Shown here one piece after another: positions 17,554 to 27,224 of a DNA stretch of 55,134 nt. Location of the stretch: the NCBI GenBank assembly GCA_012518745.1, contig JAAYRM010000200.1, positions 1-55,134 of the forward strand, in the 5' to 3' direction. The position numbers and the translations under genes are program-made. Below the pieces are notes generated by a model, which did not search any database, had not been told where the DNA came from, and worked only from the letters and a program-made list of their open reading frames with translations. This stretch comes from Tissierellia bacterium (GTDB lineage Bacteria; Bacillota; Clostridia; Tissierellales; Tepidimicrobiaceae). Within the stretch, counting starts at the first letter, position 1. Each line of letters starts with the position of its first letter.

Positions 17554-18333
17554 ATGAATGGAGTTATAGAAATAATGCTTAAAAATTATGAAATATTTTT
17601 ATTGGTCCTAATTAGGACATCGGGCATTTTTTTCATTTCACCATTTTTCAGTTCCCAGAATGTACCGAATACTATAAAAATAGGATTTTCCATGATGATA
17701 TCGCTCCTATTAGCCGTGGTTTTGGATACAGATGCTAATTTTACAAATACAGGTTTTATGTTATTGGTATTTAAGGAATTGATGGTGGGTGTGATAATAG
17801 GGTTTATTGGCTATGTTTTTTCCGCCACATTTTATATAATGGGGCAGATAATAGACATGAAGATCGGATTCGGTATGGTTAATGTAATGGATCCTCAACA
17901 TAGGATACAGGTACCTATAATGGGGAATTTTTATTATATATTAGCATTTTTAATCCTATTATCTATTAACGGGCATCATAGCATTATAAATGCGTTGGTA
18001 GATAGCTATGAATTCATCCCAATTGGTGAGTTCATTTTTAACAGGGATATTATGGATGTATTGGTCAATTTATTATCTGAAACTTTTATCATCGGCTTTA
18101 GGCTGAGCATACCTGTGGTGGCTATCATATTTCTCACTGATTTATTATTGGGCATGTTGGCTAGGGCCATCCCCCAAATGAATGTGTTTATGGTAGGAAT
18201 GCCTCTGAAAATATTGATAGGCTTTGTGATCATCGGTATATCAATACCCCTATTCTATTCCATAGTAGTCGGTATGCATAATAGTATGGTTGAGAAAATC
18301 TATATCTTTCTAAAATTACATATCAAAGGTTGA
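17554..18333 (+). CDS. fliR: Flagellar export gate protein FliR
   Basis: FliR completes the FliP5-FliQ4-FliR1 export channel. The 259-residue product is strongly hydrophobic with about six membrane segments. It has the family stretches FFISPFFSSQNVPNTIKIGF near the start and ARAIPQMNVFMVGMPLKI near residue 208. GGGGGCG precedes the ATG. It is followed after 4 bases by flhB. Confidence 0.95.
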   Translation: MNGVIEIMLKNYEIFLLVLIRTSGIFFISPFFSSQNVPNTIKIGFSMMISLLLAVVLDTDANFTNTGFMLLVFKELMVGVIIGFIGYVFSATFYIMGQIIDMKIGFGMVNVMDPQHRIQVPIMGNFYYILAFLILLSINGHHSIINALVDSYEFIPIGEFIFNRDIMDVLVNLLSETFIIGFRLSIPVVAIIFLTDLLLGMLARAIPQMNVFMVGMPLKILIGFVIIGISIPLFYSIVVGMHNSMVEKIYIFLKLHIKG

Positions 18334-18337
18334 TTAT

Positions 18338-19426
18338 ATGGAACTAGATATTGATCTACAATTATTTGCTGATTCGGAAAAGACAGAAGATCCAACCCCT
18401 AAAAAAAGAAAAGAGGCAAGGGAGGAAGGACAGGTTCTGCAGAGTAGGGAAATCACAGGAGTATTCATACTATTGGCGATATTCCTGGGTTTTAAACTAC
18501 TTGGTAGATATATAATAGATAATTTAATTGGATTCACATCCAATATATATAGCATGATAGACGATGTAGATAGGATTTTTCATGAGGACAACCTGATGTA
18601 CGAATTGAGTAAGACCATTGGTTCATTATTTATTATAATGATACCCATATTAGCGATATCGTTTTTAGCTGCCCTTATTATAAATTATCTACAGGTGGGT
18701 TTTCTATTTACGACTAAGACCTTAGAGATAAAACTTAATAGAATAAATCCGATAGAGGGCTTTAAAAGATGGTTTTCTAAAAGAGCATTAGTGGAATTAT
18801 TGAAATCTATATTTAGAATCGTGTTGACGGGCTATGTGGGATATAAATTCATTAAAACCAATATTACGAAGATCATTAATTTAACCGGCCTGGAACCGAG
18901 GTTGATTCTGAAAAATCTTTCAAGTTTAATATTTGACTTTTCTATTAGGATTATAGGGGTATTCGCCATATTATCGGTTTTAGATTATATCTTTCAATGG
19001 CTAGAATATGAAAAGGAACTCAGGATGACAAAACACGAGGTAAGGGAAGAGTATAAACAAACAGAAGGGGATCCATTGATAAAATCCAAGATAAGGGAAA
19101 GCCAGAGGCGAATAGCCATGTCAAGAATGATGCATGACGTACGCAAAGCAGATGTGATCATAACGAACCCCACTAGCATAGCAATTGCTATAAGATATGA
19201 TAAGGATCTATATCAGGCACCTTATGTGCTAGCCAAGGGGCTTGGTCTCATTGCTCAGAATATCAAAAAAGCCGGCGAACAGAATTCAATTCTATTAGTA
19301 GAGAATAGAGTCCTAGCTAGGGCCCTATATGATACGGTGGAGATAGGGGATTTAATACCGGAAAACTTATATGAGGCGGTGGCCGAGGTATTGGCTTATG
19401 TATATAGCTTAAGGGATGATTTTTAG
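18338..19426 (+). CDS. flhB: Flagellar export switch protein FlhB (NPTS variant)
   Basis: FlhB controls the switch from hook to filament export by self-cleavage. The 362-residue product begins with the typical KTEDPTPKKRKEAREEGQV, has four membrane helices and a cytoplasmic C-terminal domain. The cleavage site, usually NPTH, reads NPTS at residues 277-280 (19166-19177). Asparagine and proline, which carry the cleavage chemistry, are kept; the histidine is replaced by serine. Cleavage may therefore be slower or altered. No separate stretch compensates for this. Confidence 0.95.
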   Translation: MELDIDLQLFADSEKTEDPTPKKRKEAREEGQVLQSREITGVFILLAIFLGFKLLGRYIIDNLIGFTSNIYSMIDDVDRIFHEDNLMYELSKTIGSLFIIMIPILAISFLAALIINYLQVGFLFTTKTLEIKLNRINPIEGFKRWFSKRALVELLKSIFRIVLTGYVGYKFIKTNITKIINLTGLEPRLILKNLSSLIFDFSIRIIGVFAILSVLDYIFQWLEYEKELRMTKHEVREEYKQTEGDPLIKSKIRESQRRIAMSRMMHDVRKADVIITNPTSIAIAIRYDKDLYQAPYVLAKGLGLIAQNIKKAGEQNSILLVENRVLARALYDTVEIGDLIPENLYEAVAEVLAYVYSLRDDF

Positions 19427-19437
19427 GGGGAAGGATA

Positions 19438-21465
19438 ATGAGATTCGATGATATTACCGTAGCATTAGGAATTATAGCAATAGTTATAATAATAATAATA
19501 CCAATACCCAATACTCTGCTGAGCATATTATTGGGGATTAATATAGCATTATCCTTGTTGATATTGCTATTATCCATGTATTCTAGTGATGTATTGGAAA
19601 TATCCATATTTCCATCGCTACTATTGGTGGCCACTCTTTTTCGACTATCCCTAAATGTATCTACTACTAGGGGGATTCTATCCCAAGGGGACGCGGGTAG
19701 GGTGGTAGAGACCTTCGGTAAATTCGTTATAGGTAGCAATGCCGTGGTAGGATTTATTATCTTCCTTATAATCGTAGTAATTCAATTCATCGTCATAACC
19801 AAGGGTGCTGAGCGGGTCGCGGAAGTCTCAGCAAGATTCACCTTAGATGCTATGCCGGGAAAGCAGATGGCAATAGATGCGGATTTGAATTCTGGATTGA
19901 TAACCGAGGAGGATGCAAGGCAGAGGAGAGCCGATATTCAAAGATATGCAGATTTTTACGCAGCTATGGATGGAGCCACCAAATTCGTTAAGGGGGATGC
20001 TATTGCCGGTATTATAATAACCATAATAAATATAGTTGCTGGACTATCTATAGGTATTCTATCGGGAATGCCCATAGATGAGGCCATGAGAAAGTATACC
20101 CTTTTGACGGTAGGTGATGGTTTGGTTAGCCAGGTGCCTGCATTGCTTATCTCAACCGCTACCGGTTTAATAGTGACCAGGGCTGCCTCGGAATCAAATC
20201 TCGGACAAGACCTGATCGAGCAACTATTCGGTAATAGATCAAAACTATTATATATAATTTCAGGTGTAATGATGTTATTGGGGGTATTTACACCACTCCC
20301 AACATTCACCTTTGCAATTATAGGATTTTTATTTGCCTTCCTAGGGTATTCGATGGGTAGGGAAATCCCATCGGAAATAGATGATACCCTATTAGAAGAA
20401 ACCTCAGAAGCCGAGGAATTGAGAAAGCCTGAAAACGTATTGGATCTATTAAAAGTTGATGACATAGAATTAGAATTTGGATACGGCCTTATTCCATTAG
20501 CAGATGTAGGTCAAGGAGGCGATCTTCTGGATAGAATTGTAATGATAAGAAGACAGATAGCCATGGAATTAGGCCTAGTAGTCCCTATTGTTAGGTTAAG
20601 GGATAATATTCAATTAGTCCCCAACGAGTATGTAATCAAGATAAAGGGGATCAAAATAACGGGTGGGGAGATTTTTTTCGATCATTATTTAGCCATGGAT
20701 CCCGGTACGGGGGAAGGGGAGATAGAAGGAATCGATACCATAGAGCCAGCTTTCGGATTGCCGGCAAAGTGGATCACTGAAAATGAGAGGGAAAAGGCGG
20801 AGGTATTTGGATATACGGTAGTGGATCCACCCTCGGTCATTGCAACTCATTTAACCGAGGTGATAAAGGAGAAAGCCTACGAACTTATAGGTAGGCAGGA
20901 CGTAAAGTTATTGCTCGATAATGTGGCAGAGGATTATCCCACGGTAATCGAGGAGGTGGTGCCCAAGGTTCTGTCCATCGGGGATGTACAGAAGGTGCTA
21001 TCTAACCTATTGAAGGAACAGATAAGCATAAGGGATATGGTTACCATATTGGAGACATTGGCCGATTATGGTGGCGTTACAACGGATACAGATCTATTAA
21101 CCGAATACGTAAGGCAACGCTTATCCGGCTATATAACGAATAAATATGTGGAGGATGGTGGATTGAACGTAATAACGCTAAATAATGAGGTGGAAGAGAT
21201 GATTATGAATTCTATCAATAAGACCGAAACCGGTTCATATCTGTCATTAGAGCCCAATATAGCCCAGCAGATCTTGGATAATACCTTAAAAATGGTACAA
21301 AAATTGACCCACGCTGGTCAACAACCCATTATATTAACGGCCCCGATAGTTAGGCTTTACTTTAAAAGATTGACCGAGCAGTTGACTAGGGATTTGATAG
21401 TTCTCTCCTATAACGAGATAGAGCCCCTAGTAGAAGTACAATCGGTTGGGATGGTGGATATATAA
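19438..21465 (+). CDS. flhA: Flagellar export protein FlhA
   Basis: FlhA is the large export-gate protein that uses the proton gradient and docks export chaperones. The 675-residue product has eight predicted membrane helices in the first half. The conserved FHIPEP-type stretch (RFTLDAMPGKQMAIDADLNS, about residues 138-157) lies in the cytoplasmic loop, and a large cytoplasmic C-terminal domain follows. GGGGGAAGG precedes the ATG. Its stop codon overlaps the start of flhF (TAATG). Confidence 0.97.
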   Translation: MRFDDITVALGIIAIVIIIIIPIPNTLLSILLGINIALSLLILLLSMYSSDVLEISIFPSLLLVATLFRLSLNVSTTRGILSQGDAGRVVETFGKFVIGSNAVVGFIIFLIIVVIQFIVITKGAERVAEVSARFTLDAMPGKQMAIDADLNSGLITEEDARQRRADIQRYADFYAAMDGATKFVKGDAIAGIIITIINIVAGLSIGILSGMPIDEAMRKYTLLTVGDGLVSQVPALLISTATGLIVTRAASESNLGQDLIEQLFGNRSKLLYIISGVMMLLGVFTPLPTFTFAIIGFLFAFLGYSMGREIPSEIDDTLLEETSEAEELRKPENVLDLLKVDDIELEFGYGLIPLADVGQGGDLLDRIVMIRRQIAMELGLVVPIVRLRDNIQLVPNEYVIKIKGIKITGGEIFFDHYLAMDPGTGEGEIEGIDTIEPAFGLPAKWITENEREKAEVFGYTVVDPPSVIATHLTEVIKEKAYELIGRQDVKLLLDNVAEDYPTVIEEVVPKVLSIGDVQKVLSNLLKEQISIRDMVTILETLADYGGVTTDTDLLTEYVRQRLSGYITNKYVEDGGLNVITLNNEVEEMIMNSINKTETGSYLSLEPNIAQQILDNTLKMVQKLTHAGQQPIILTAPIVRLYFKRLTEQLTRDLIVLSYNEIEPLVEVQSVGMVDI

Positions 21466-22562
21466 TGATAATAAAAAGATATATAGGATTAACGGCCTAT
21501 GAGGCCATGAATCAGTTAAAGAGGGAACTTGGTTCCGATGCCGTTGTTTTGAATACGAGGAAGATAAGACAGAAGGGATTTCTAGGCCTATTTAAAAAAC
21601 CAATGGTAGAGATCACTGCAGCTTATGAATCCAAAAAGAACTTAGTCCTAGCCCCAGACGATGGGGATAAGATCGATAAGGTTAATAGTGAACTAGTTGC
21701 GCTTAAATCGATGGTAGAGGATATTTCTTCTACAATAATTAAAAATGAATTAGAAATATCAAGGGAGCTTCAGGGCTATTATACAAGATTATTAAACAAT
21801 GGTGTAGACCATTCCATAGCAACTTCTATCTTACGAGAATTGGATGAACAAATAGATTTCAGCGATAAGGATGAACAGGTTATCGAGGATATTATTAAAC
21901 ATACTATATGGGAATATATTGGGCAAATCCAGCCTATCAGTATAGATAATCGGATGGGCCAGAAAATAATTTTTCTAATAGGGCCTACGGGTGTAGGGAA
22001 AACCACCACGTTAGCAAAATTGGTCGCCAAGCTAGCTATGGCGAAGAAATATAGGATAGGATTGGTCACCTCGGATACCTATAGAATTGCAGCTGTTGAA
22101 CAGCTGAAGATCTACAGTGATATACTAGGATTGCCTCTGGAGATTATATACAATAGTAAGGATTTCAATAGAACATTGCTTAAGTTTAAAGATAAGGATT
22201 TTATCTTCGTAGATACAGCAGGGCAGAATCATAGAAAGGTGTCCAAGGAAGATGAGTTATATAAGATGATGGATACCGCTAATAACAAGGAGGTATATCT
22301 GGTTTTAAGCGGCACTACAAACCTAAATGTATTGAAATCCATATTGGAACAATATAGTTTTATAGAAGATTACAAGATCATATTTACCAAGATGGATGAG
22401 GCCAGGGAGTTTGGAAATATGTTAAACCTCAAATATTTGACTTCAAATCCGCTCTCCTATATGACCACCGGTCAGAATGTACCGGATGATATCAATGTGG
22501 TAGATAGGGATGATCTGATAGAATGGTTGATCGGGGAGGACCCATATGAGAGATCAAGCTGA
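21465..22562 (+). CDS. flhF: Flagellar SRP-like GTPase FlhF
   Basis: FlhF is an SRP-type GTPase that sets the number and place of flagella. The 365-residue product has a variable N-terminal B domain, then the NG domain with P-loop GPTGVGKTT near residue 173, VTSDTYRIAAVEQLK, FVDTAGQ and a TKMDEA guanine-specificity motif. It starts within the flhA stop codon. It overlaps its partner flhG by 17 bases. Confidence 0.96.
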   Translation: MIIKRYIGLTAYEAMNQLKRELGSDAVVLNTRKIRQKGFLGLFKKPMVEITAAYESKKNLVLAPDDGDKIDKVNSELVALKSMVEDISSTIIKNELEISRELQGYYTRLLNNGVDHSIATSILRELDEQIDFSDKDEQVIEDIIKHTIWEYIGQIQPISIDNRMGQKIIFLIGPTGVGKTTTLAKLVAKLAMAKKYRIGLVTSDTYRIAAVEQLKIYSDILGLPLEIIYNSKDFNRTLLKFKDKDFIFVDTAGQNHRKVSKEDELYKMMDTANNKEVYLVLSGTTNLNVLKSILEQYSFIEDYKIIFTKMDEAREFGNMLNLKYLTSNPLSYMTTGQNVPDDINVVDRDDLIEWLIGEDPYERSS

Positions 22563-23436
22563 AAGATTAAGAGAATTGATGATTGGTAAAACCGGAGACG
22601 ATACCGAAATGGCTACCGGTCCACGTGCTAAGGTGTTGGCAGTTACTAGTGGAAAAGGAGGGGTTGGAAAGAGCAATTTCGCGATCAATCTGGCGATTTC
22701 GATACGGCGTTTGGGGTATGAGGTTCTAATACTAGATGCCGATATTGGACTGGCGAATATTGAAATACTAGCCGGAATAAGCATGCAATATAGCATGAAA
22801 GATTTGATAACCAATAATATGGGTATGCATGAAATAATAGGTGAGGGACCAGAAGGGGTTAGGATCATATCAGGTGGTTCCGGATTTTATGAGATATCGT
22901 CTATGAATAATAAGAATATTAGAAGAATATTGAGTGAATTTAAAGAATTGGAGAGCCTAGTAGATTATATAATTATAGACACGGGCGCGGGTGTATCCGA
23001 TATGGTCTTAGATTTCGTTATGATTGCCGATGAAGTGATGCTCGTAACTACGACAGATCCCACCTCTATAATGGATGGCTATATTATGATTAAGGCTTTG
23101 ACAATGAAAGGGTATAAAGGTAAACTAAATATAGTAGCAAATATTGTCAAAAACAGGGTAGATGCTGAGATTTTATTCAATAAATTCAATAAAGTTGCTA
23201 AAGGTTTTTTAAAAGTTGAATTAAATTTCTTGGGATATCTGGAGAGGGATAAATTGATCAATAAGGCGGTCATGGATCAAAGGCCCTTCCTAATATCGCA
23301 TCCTAAATCAGGTATAGCCAGAAGGATGAATATAATGGCATTGAAGGCCGTAGATTCCTCCGATCTAGGGGAGGGAAAGGGGGATTTGGGTTTTGTTCAT
23401 AGGCTGAGGAAGTTTATTTTAAGGTGGGGTGACTGA
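22546..23436 (+). CDS. flhG: MinD-like flagellar number regulator FlhG
   Basis: FlhG (YlxH) is a MinD-type ATPase that stimulates FlhF GTPase and regulates flagellar placement. The 296-residue product has an N-terminal FlhF-activating peptide with conserved glutamine and leucines (MRDQAERLRELM). The deviant Walker A motif SGKGGVGKS lies near residue 36, and DADIGLANIE and the IIIDTGAGV segment are also present. It overlaps flhF and is followed by a c-di-GMP receptor gene. Confidence 0.95.
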   Translation: MRDQAERLRELMIGKTGDDTEMATGPRAKVLAVTSGKGGVGKSNFAINLAISIRRLGYEVLILDADIGLANIEILAGISMQYSMKDLITNNMGMHEIIGEGPEGVRIISGGSGFYEISSMNNKNIRRILSEFKELESLVDYIIIDTGAGVSDMVLDFVMIADEVMLVTTTDPTSIMDGYIMIKALTMKGYKGKLNIVANIVKNRVDAEILFNKFNKVAKGFLKVELNFLGYLERDKLINKAVMDQRPFLISHPKSGIARRMNIMALKAVDSSDLGEGKGDLGFVHRLRKFILRWGD

Positions 23437-23441
23437 TATAT

Positions 23442-24092
23442 ATGGTATCTGGGAAGGAAACTCCTGATATAGGAATTAGAATTGAAATAACCAAGTCGAC
23501 TCGGGATATACGAAGATATTATGCTAGCCAGGTACTAGATATTGCTGGGGAGATCTTTGTGATAAGCGGCCCCATATATAAGCAGAATTTAGTCATGATG
23601 CATGAAGGCGAAAGGATCAAGATCAGTTATATGGTTGAGGATAAAGGTAGATATACCTTCGATGCGGAGATATTGGAGCGTAGCTATGAGGATATCTATA
23701 AATTGAAAGTTAAAAAGGTATCCGATATTCGACGAGATCAACGGCGGGGCTTTTATCGATTTAAAACCGCTATACCCGTAACCAAGGAGAGCGTTATTCG
23801 GAATACGGTTGAGGTTGAGGAATGCAGGACTAAGGATATTAGTGGTTCAGGACTTAACCTATATTCTAATCTAGAACATGAAGTTGGCGATGTAGTAAAG
23901 TGCAGATTTAAAGTTGGCGATCATTTAATAGATAATCGATGCCAGATCATGAGGGTTGACGAATCGGATAACCCAAATTACAAGTATAGCCTGGGTATTA
24001 GTTTTATAAAATTAAATGAAATGGATAAGGATAGCATAATCAAGTTCATTTTTCTGGAGGAAAGGTTATTAAAAGAGAAAAAGCTTATATAA
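23442..24092 (+). CDS. PilZ-domain c-di-GMP receptor (YcgR/YpfA type)
   Basis: The 216-residue product has an N-terminal YcgR-like beta domain (about residues 10-95) followed by a PilZ domain. Its c-di-GMP signature is visible: an arginine cluster (RRDQRRGFYR) and the downstream DISGSGL motif. Proteins of this type act as molecular brakes on the flagellar motor or block MotA when c-di-GMP rises. Location between flhG and cheB supports a motility function. A GGTGGGGTG binding region precedes the ATG. Confidence 0.85.
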   Translation: MVSGKETPDIGIRIEITKSTRDIRRYYASQVLDIAGEIFVISGPIYKQNLVMMHEGERIKISYMVEDKGRYTFDAEILERSYEDIYKLKVKKVSDIRRDQRRGFYRFKTAIPVTKESVIRNTVEVEECRTKDISGSGLNLYSNLEHEVGDVVKCRFKVGDHLIDNRCQIMRVDESDNPNYKYSLGISFIKLNEMDKDSIIKFIFLEERLLKEKKLI

Positions 24093-24179
24093 TCGATAGA
24101 GGGTTTGATATCAATGATTTGATTTCCATACATAAATTAATAATTATTATTTTTTAAAGAAGGATGAGGGGATTGCTAT

Positions 24180-24764
24180 ATGAGCCGAGGATTTGATCAC
24201 ATAATAGCCCTGGGAATATCCACAGGGGGGCCTAAGGCCTTACAGGATATACTACCCTTATTGCCTAGGAATATCAATGGCTCTATAGTGATAGTACAAC
24301 ATATGCCATCGGGTTTTACCAAGTTTTTATCAGATAGGTTAAATGTATTATCGCAAATAGAGGTGAAAGAAGGAGAAGAGGGTGATGTCCTACAAAGGGG
24401 GTATTGCTATATAGCACCCGGGGGCTACCATATGAGGGTGGAGCATGCCGATAATGGATACGTCATAAGGCTCAACAAGGAGAAACCAATAAAAGGCTTA
24501 AGACCTGCAGTTGATATTCTCATGGAATCTGTAGCCCGATTGGATAATCTGAATAAGGTAGGAATTATCATGACTGGCATGGGTTCTGATGGGGCTAAAG
24601 GAATTATCGAGATCAAGAAATCGAATGGCTATACCATGGCCCAAGATGAAGAATCATCTACAATTTTTGGAATGCCCAAATTGGCAATAGAGACGGGATA
24701 TGTAGATAAGATTGTAGCACTAGGGGATATTCCAAATGAAATAATGAATATAGTGGGGGTGTAA
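24180..24764 (+). CDS. cheB: Stand-alone CheB methylesterase domain protein
   Basis: CheB removes methyl groups from (or deamidates) chemoreceptors during adaptation. This 194-residue product contains only the catalytic domain. The triad is visible as S14 (GISTGG), H41 (VQHMPSG) and D137 (TGMGSDG). The receiver domain that normally precedes it is missing: an in-frame stop lies 15 bases upstream of the ATG and the intergenic gap is 87 bases. Activity would therefore not be controlled through its own phosphorylation. cheA follows after 2 bases. Confidence 0.9.
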   Translation: MSRGFDHIIALGISTGGPKALQDILPLLPRNINGSIVIVQHMPSGFTKFLSDRLNVLSQIEVKEGEEGDVLQRGYCYIAPGGYHMRVEHADNGYVIRLNKEKPIKGLRPAVDILMESVARLDNLNKVGIIMTGMGSDGAKGIIEIKKSNGYTMAQDEESSTIFGMPKLAIETGYVDKIVALGDIPNEIMNIVGV

Positions 24765-24766
24765 CG

Positions 24767-26767
24767 ATGGATTTAGATTTAAATCAATATATGGGTATAT
24801 TTGTGGAAGATGCTAGGGAACATCTGCAGGATATGAATGAAGCACTGCTGGCGCTTGAAAGAGATATCGATAATATAGATATAGTAAATGAGATATTTAG
24901 GGTTGCCCATACCCTGAAGGGGATGGCCGGGACTATGGGATTTGAAGATATAAGCAATTTAACCCACGAGATGGAAAATGTATTGCACGGAATCAGGAGT
25001 AATTTAATTGTATTGGATGAGGATACAATTGACATCATATTTGAATCCTTCGATGCGTTAGATCATGCTATCGATTTCATAGCGGCTAATGGGCGAGAAG
25101 GTGAGGAGGATTATAAGGATTTAATAGATAGATTAAGATCAATTTCCTTCAAAACTAAACCCGATAGCACACATGATGAGTTGCATGACAAATTGGACAG
25201 CATGGATGGATATACCCTCAGGATATTGAATGAGGCAAGGATTGAGGGGTTATCATCGTATAGGCTCGATATCATATTAGATGCGAATTGTATGCTCAAA
25301 GCTGCAAGGGCATTCATTATATTTAATGCCTTGGACGATATGGGTGAGATAATATCATCCAATCCGCCAGTGGAGGATATTGAGGACGAAAAATTTGATC
25401 TGAAGTTTACCATAATATTTATTTCACAACTAAATCATTCTAGGATTATGGATGAACTAAACGCTATTTCAGAAATCGAAAGTATATCTTTGGAGGAGAT
25501 ATGCGTAGAGGACATATTGGCAAATATAGGGGAACTAGATGATATGACCATAGATTCCGGAGGCATGGGCAAGGTGTCATCACGGGATGATAAGGAGAGT
25601 AGAACAACCGATAATAGGGGTATCGTGGGGAAAACCGTTAGGGTAGATATAGATAGATTGGACAACCTCATGAACCTTGTAAGTGAATTAATAATAATTA
25701 AGACCAGGATGGATGAATTGAGCCAATCCTCGGATACGGACAAGATGGGGGAAACTATTGAGTACTTAGAACGAATAACCACGAATATTCATGATGCTGT
25801 TATGAAAGTTAGGATGGTACCTATCGAGAGGGTCTTTAATAGATTTCCCCGTATGGTAAGGGATCTATCCAGAGAACTAGAAAAAAAGATTGAACTCCAA
25901 ATGACTGGAAAGGAAACCGAGGTAGATAGAACCGTTATAGATGAAATAGGAGAACCACTAATCCATATAATTAGAAATTCTATAGATCATGGCATAGAAG
26001 ACCCAGAGGAAAGAATAAAACATGGGAAATCTGAGAAAGGAAATATAGGATTGAATGCCTATGCAGATGGCAATCATGTCATTATCGAGGCGATTGATGA
26101 TGGGAGGGGTTTAGATAGCGATAGAATCAAGGAAGAGGCCATACAAAAGGGAATCATTGATGCACAGGAGGCTGAGCTATTAACGCGGGAGGAATCAATT
26201 TCGCTATTATTTACACCGGGTTTTAGTACCGCTAATGAGGTTTCAGGTGTTTCGGGCAGGGGAGTAGGACTTGATGTAGTTAAGAATAAAATTGAATCCA
26301 TCAATGGCTCTATTGAATTGGATTCACAATTGTACAGGGGTACTAAATTTACCATACGACTGCCATTGACCTTGGCAATAATACAGGCCCTCTTAGTGAA
26401 ACTAGATGATGAAATATATGCTATACCATTGGGATCTATAACGGAGATAATAAGAACCACTGAGGAAGATATCAAAAACGTCTACGATCAAGAGGTTATA
26501 CTATATCGGGGTAGAACCATACCCATAATAAAGCTGAATCGGATTCTGGGGTTGGATGAAGGGGAAGAGATGGAGGAACGTGTGGTAGTCATAGCGAGGA
26601 AAGGTGAAAAACAGGCGGCATTGTTAGTAGATGATTTAATAGGCCAACAAGAGATAGTTATAAAGCCCTTAGGAAAATATCTATCCAATATAGATTATCT
26701 ATCAGGTGCTACTATTTTGGGGAATGGGAATATATCATTAATATTGGATGTGAATTCAATAATATAG
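24767..26767 (+). CDS. cheA: Chemotaxis histidine kinase CheA
   Basis: CheA autophosphorylates under receptor control and passes phosphate to CheY. The 666-residue product contains an HPt domain with H48 (VAHTLKGMAG), a CheY-binding P2-like region (about residues 145-250), the dimerisation domain and an ATPase domain. The ATPase domain shows the N box (HIIRNSIDHGIED) and glycine box (VSGRGVGLDVVK). A C-terminal CheW-like domain completes it. GGGGGTG precedes the ATG. All expected domains are present. Confidence 0.97.
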   Translation: MDLDLNQYMGIFVEDAREHLQDMNEALLALERDIDNIDIVNEIFRVAHTLKGMAGTMGFEDISNLTHEMENVLHGIRSNLIVLDEDTIDIIFESFDALDHAIDFIAANGREGEEDYKDLIDRLRSISFKTKPDSTHDELHDKLDSMDGYTLRILNEARIEGLSSYRLDIILDANCMLKAARAFIIFNALDDMGEIISSNPPVEDIEDEKFDLKFTIIFISQLNHSRIMDELNAISEIESISLEEICVEDILANIGELDDMTIDSGGMGKVSSRDDKESRTTDNRGIVGKTVRVDIDRLDNLMNLVSELIIIKTRMDELSQSSDTDKMGETIEYLERITTNIHDAVMKVRMVPIERVFNRFPRMVRDLSRELEKKIELQMTGKETEVDRTVIDEIGEPLIHIIRNSIDHGIEDPEERIKHGKSEKGNIGLNAYADGNHVIIEAIDDGRGLDSDRIKEEAIQKGIIDAQEAELLTREESISLLFTPGFSTANEVSGVSGRGVGLDVVKNKIESINGSIELDSQLYRGTKFTIRLPLTLAIIQALLVKLDDEIYAIPLGSITEIIRTTEEDIKNVYDQEVILYRGRTIPIIKLNRILGLDEGEEMEERVVVIARKGEKQAALLVDDLIGQQEIVIKPLGKYLSNIDYLSGATILGNGNISLILDVNSII

Positions 26768-26778
26768 GAGGGAATTAT

Positions 26779-27210
26779 ATGATTTCCGAAGTGGAAAATA
26801 AATATGTAATATTCAAATTAAAAGAGGAGTATTATGGAATTCCCATAGCTAATGTCCTATCAATAGAAAGAATTGAGGAGATTACTAGGGTTCCCAATGC
26901 CCCGAAGTATGTTATGGGGGTAATAAATCTAAGAGGGGAGGTAATTCCCCTGGTAGATTTAGGCATGAGGCTTGATATAGATGCTGGGGATTACAATCGG
27001 GATTCAAGGATAATAGTAACATCCGTGGATGATATAATTGCAGGCCTTGTAGTTGATTCCTCATCGGAGGTACTAGAAATAGATAAGGATAGCATTGATC
27101 CACCTCCCGATACCAATAATGGCAGATGCATTGAATTTTTAAATGGCGTGGGCAAAATTGATAATAGATTGATAATACTGCTAAACTTACCTAAGGTATT
27201 AGAATATTAG
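26779..27210 (+). CDS. cheW: Chemotaxis coupling protein CheW
   Basis: CheW links chemoreceptors to CheA in the signalling array. The 143-residue product is a single CheW domain. It has the family pattern RVPNAPKYVMGVINLRGEVI near residues 38-57 and the later VDSSSEVLEI strand. AGGAGGG precedes the ATG. It lies between cheA and cheC, a common Gram-positive order. Confidence 0.96.
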   Translation: MISEVENKYVIFKLKEEYYGIPIANVLSIERIEEITRVPNAPKYVMGVINLRGEVIPLVDLGMRLDIDAGDYNRDSRIIVTSVDDIIAGLVVDSSSEVLEIDKDSIDPPPDTNNGRCIEFLNGVGKIDNRLIILLNLPKVLEY

Positions 27211-27224
27211 AGGGGAATAGAGCT

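Noticed and set aside
24093..24179. Promoter upstream of cheB (TTGATT at 24119, AT-rich -10)
   Set aside because: The -10 candidates at 17-base spacing (AATTAT) are weak and the gap is very AT-rich; not strong enough to list.
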